Assembly: GCF_014076845.1 (NCBI RefSeq) | Contig: NZ_JACGUT010000077.1 | Location: 1-64,000, forward strand | Direction: 5' to 3' | Source: Colwellia sp. MB3u-41 | GTDB lineage: Bacteria > Pseudomonadota > Gammaproteobacteria > Enterobacterales > Alteromonadaceae | DNA length: 64,000 nt | Shown here: one piece after another, positions 63,617-64,000 of the stretch | How positions within the stretch are numbered: position 1 is the stretch's first letter | Layout of the letters: each line of letters starts with the position of its first letter | Translations under genes and position numbers: made by a program | Notes under the pieces: model-generated | Told to the model about the DNA's origin: nothing | Databases searched by the model: none | The model's input: only the letters and a program-made list of their open reading frames with translations

Positions 63617-64000
63617 ATGACTCAACATTTTGACTTTCTTGCTATTGGTGCAGGAAGTGGCGGTATTGCTTCTGCAAATCGCGCAGCAAAACACGGTAAA
63701 AAAGCAGCGGTAATTGAAGCGAAGAAAATTGGTGGTACGTGTGTAAATGTGGGCTGTGTACCGAAAAAAGCTATGTGGTACGCAGGACAAATTGCCGATG
63801 CACTGCATTATTCTGCCGATTATGGCTTTAAAGCGCCGTTGCAAGGTTTTGACTGGGGAACGTTAGTAAAAAATAGAGAAGCTTATATAGAACGTATTCA
63901 TGCAGCTTATGCACGTGGCTTTGCGAGTAACGGTGTTACTGTCATTAATGGTTTTGCCAAATTTATTAATAAAAATACCGTAGAAGTTAATGGTGAGCAA
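63617..64000 (+). CDS. gor: Glutathione-disulfide reductase, 3' end cut by window
   Basis: First 128 residues. The FAD-binding motif GAGSGGIASA at about 11-20 and the redox-active disulfide in GGTCVNVGCVPKK (about 40-52) identify a glutathione reductase, which keeps glutathione reduced with NADPH. The start MTQHFDFLAIG is standard, with AGGAAC upstream. The gene continues beyond base 64000. It lies 70 bases after the GGDEF-EAL gene but is probably separately expressed. Confidence 0.93.
   Translation, partial: MTQHFDFLAIGAGSGGIASANRAAKHGKKAAVIEAKKIGGTCVNVGCVPKKAMWYAGQIADALHYSADYGFKAPLQGFDWGTLVKNREAYIERIHAAYARGFASNGVTVINGFAKFINKNTVEVNGEQ

Overview
The window looks like chromosomal DNA from an AT-rich marine gammaproteobacterium of the Alteromonadales, most like Colwellia or Thalassotalea. 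This is inferred from the gene content (two rhlE helicases, HI0933-type flavoprotein, prlC, rsmJ, FtnA, Ni-SOD-type locus) and the AT-rich coding style; no marker gene settles the genus. It opens in the tail of an rRNA operon (5S end, then tRNA-Tyr) and closes inside gor.

Layout. 0.3-6.4 kb: housekeeping genes (receiver-TPR protein with a degenerate receiver, rhlE, yaiI, acyl-CoA thioesterase, DUF2750 protein, second rhlE). 6.4-13.8 kb, minus strand: module A, a membrane-fusion protein, MacB-type ATPase and one large FtsX/MacB-type permease, followed by an NtrC-type response regulator and its histidine kinase. 14-16 kb: dsbA, a possible small ORF and a LysR gene. 16-42 kb, plus strand: module B, a paralogous regulator/kinase pair, a cytochrome c' and a cytochrome b561 lying between, then a membrane-fusion protein, one ATPase and eight tandem ~800-residue permeases, each translationally coupled to the next.

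The central observation is module B: one adaptor and one ATPase appear to serve eight permeases that keep the same membrane and ATPase-facing segments but differ in their periplasmic domains. Both adaptor genes are preceded by a -24/-12 (sigma-54) promoter 42-44 bases before the start codon, and by GTTCR-N4-TGAAC palindromes centred about 93-96 bases upstream of the predicted transcription start. This is where an NtrC-type activator such as the two encoded here would bind. The promoters also decide the adaptor start codons. Near-identical DNA tracts shared between array members point to recombination or gene conversion, so the array looks like an expanding or reshuffling permease repertoire. 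Substrates are unknown; no outer-membrane TolC partner or obvious cargo gene is in the window.

42-64 kb: zinc-ribbon/Sel1 protein, hypothetical gene under a Fur-like box, M61 peptidase, proline iminopeptidase, CPBP protease, CWC protein, flavoprotein, a broken OmpR-type regulator, ferritin, peroxiredoxin, chemoreceptor, rsmJ, 3-methyladenine glycosylase, a Fur-box operon carrying a wrecked Ni-superoxide dismutase gene next to an intact maturation protease, oligopeptidase A (with a G9 tract), a periplasmic propeller-PAS-GGDEF-EAL protein, and the start of glutathione reductase.
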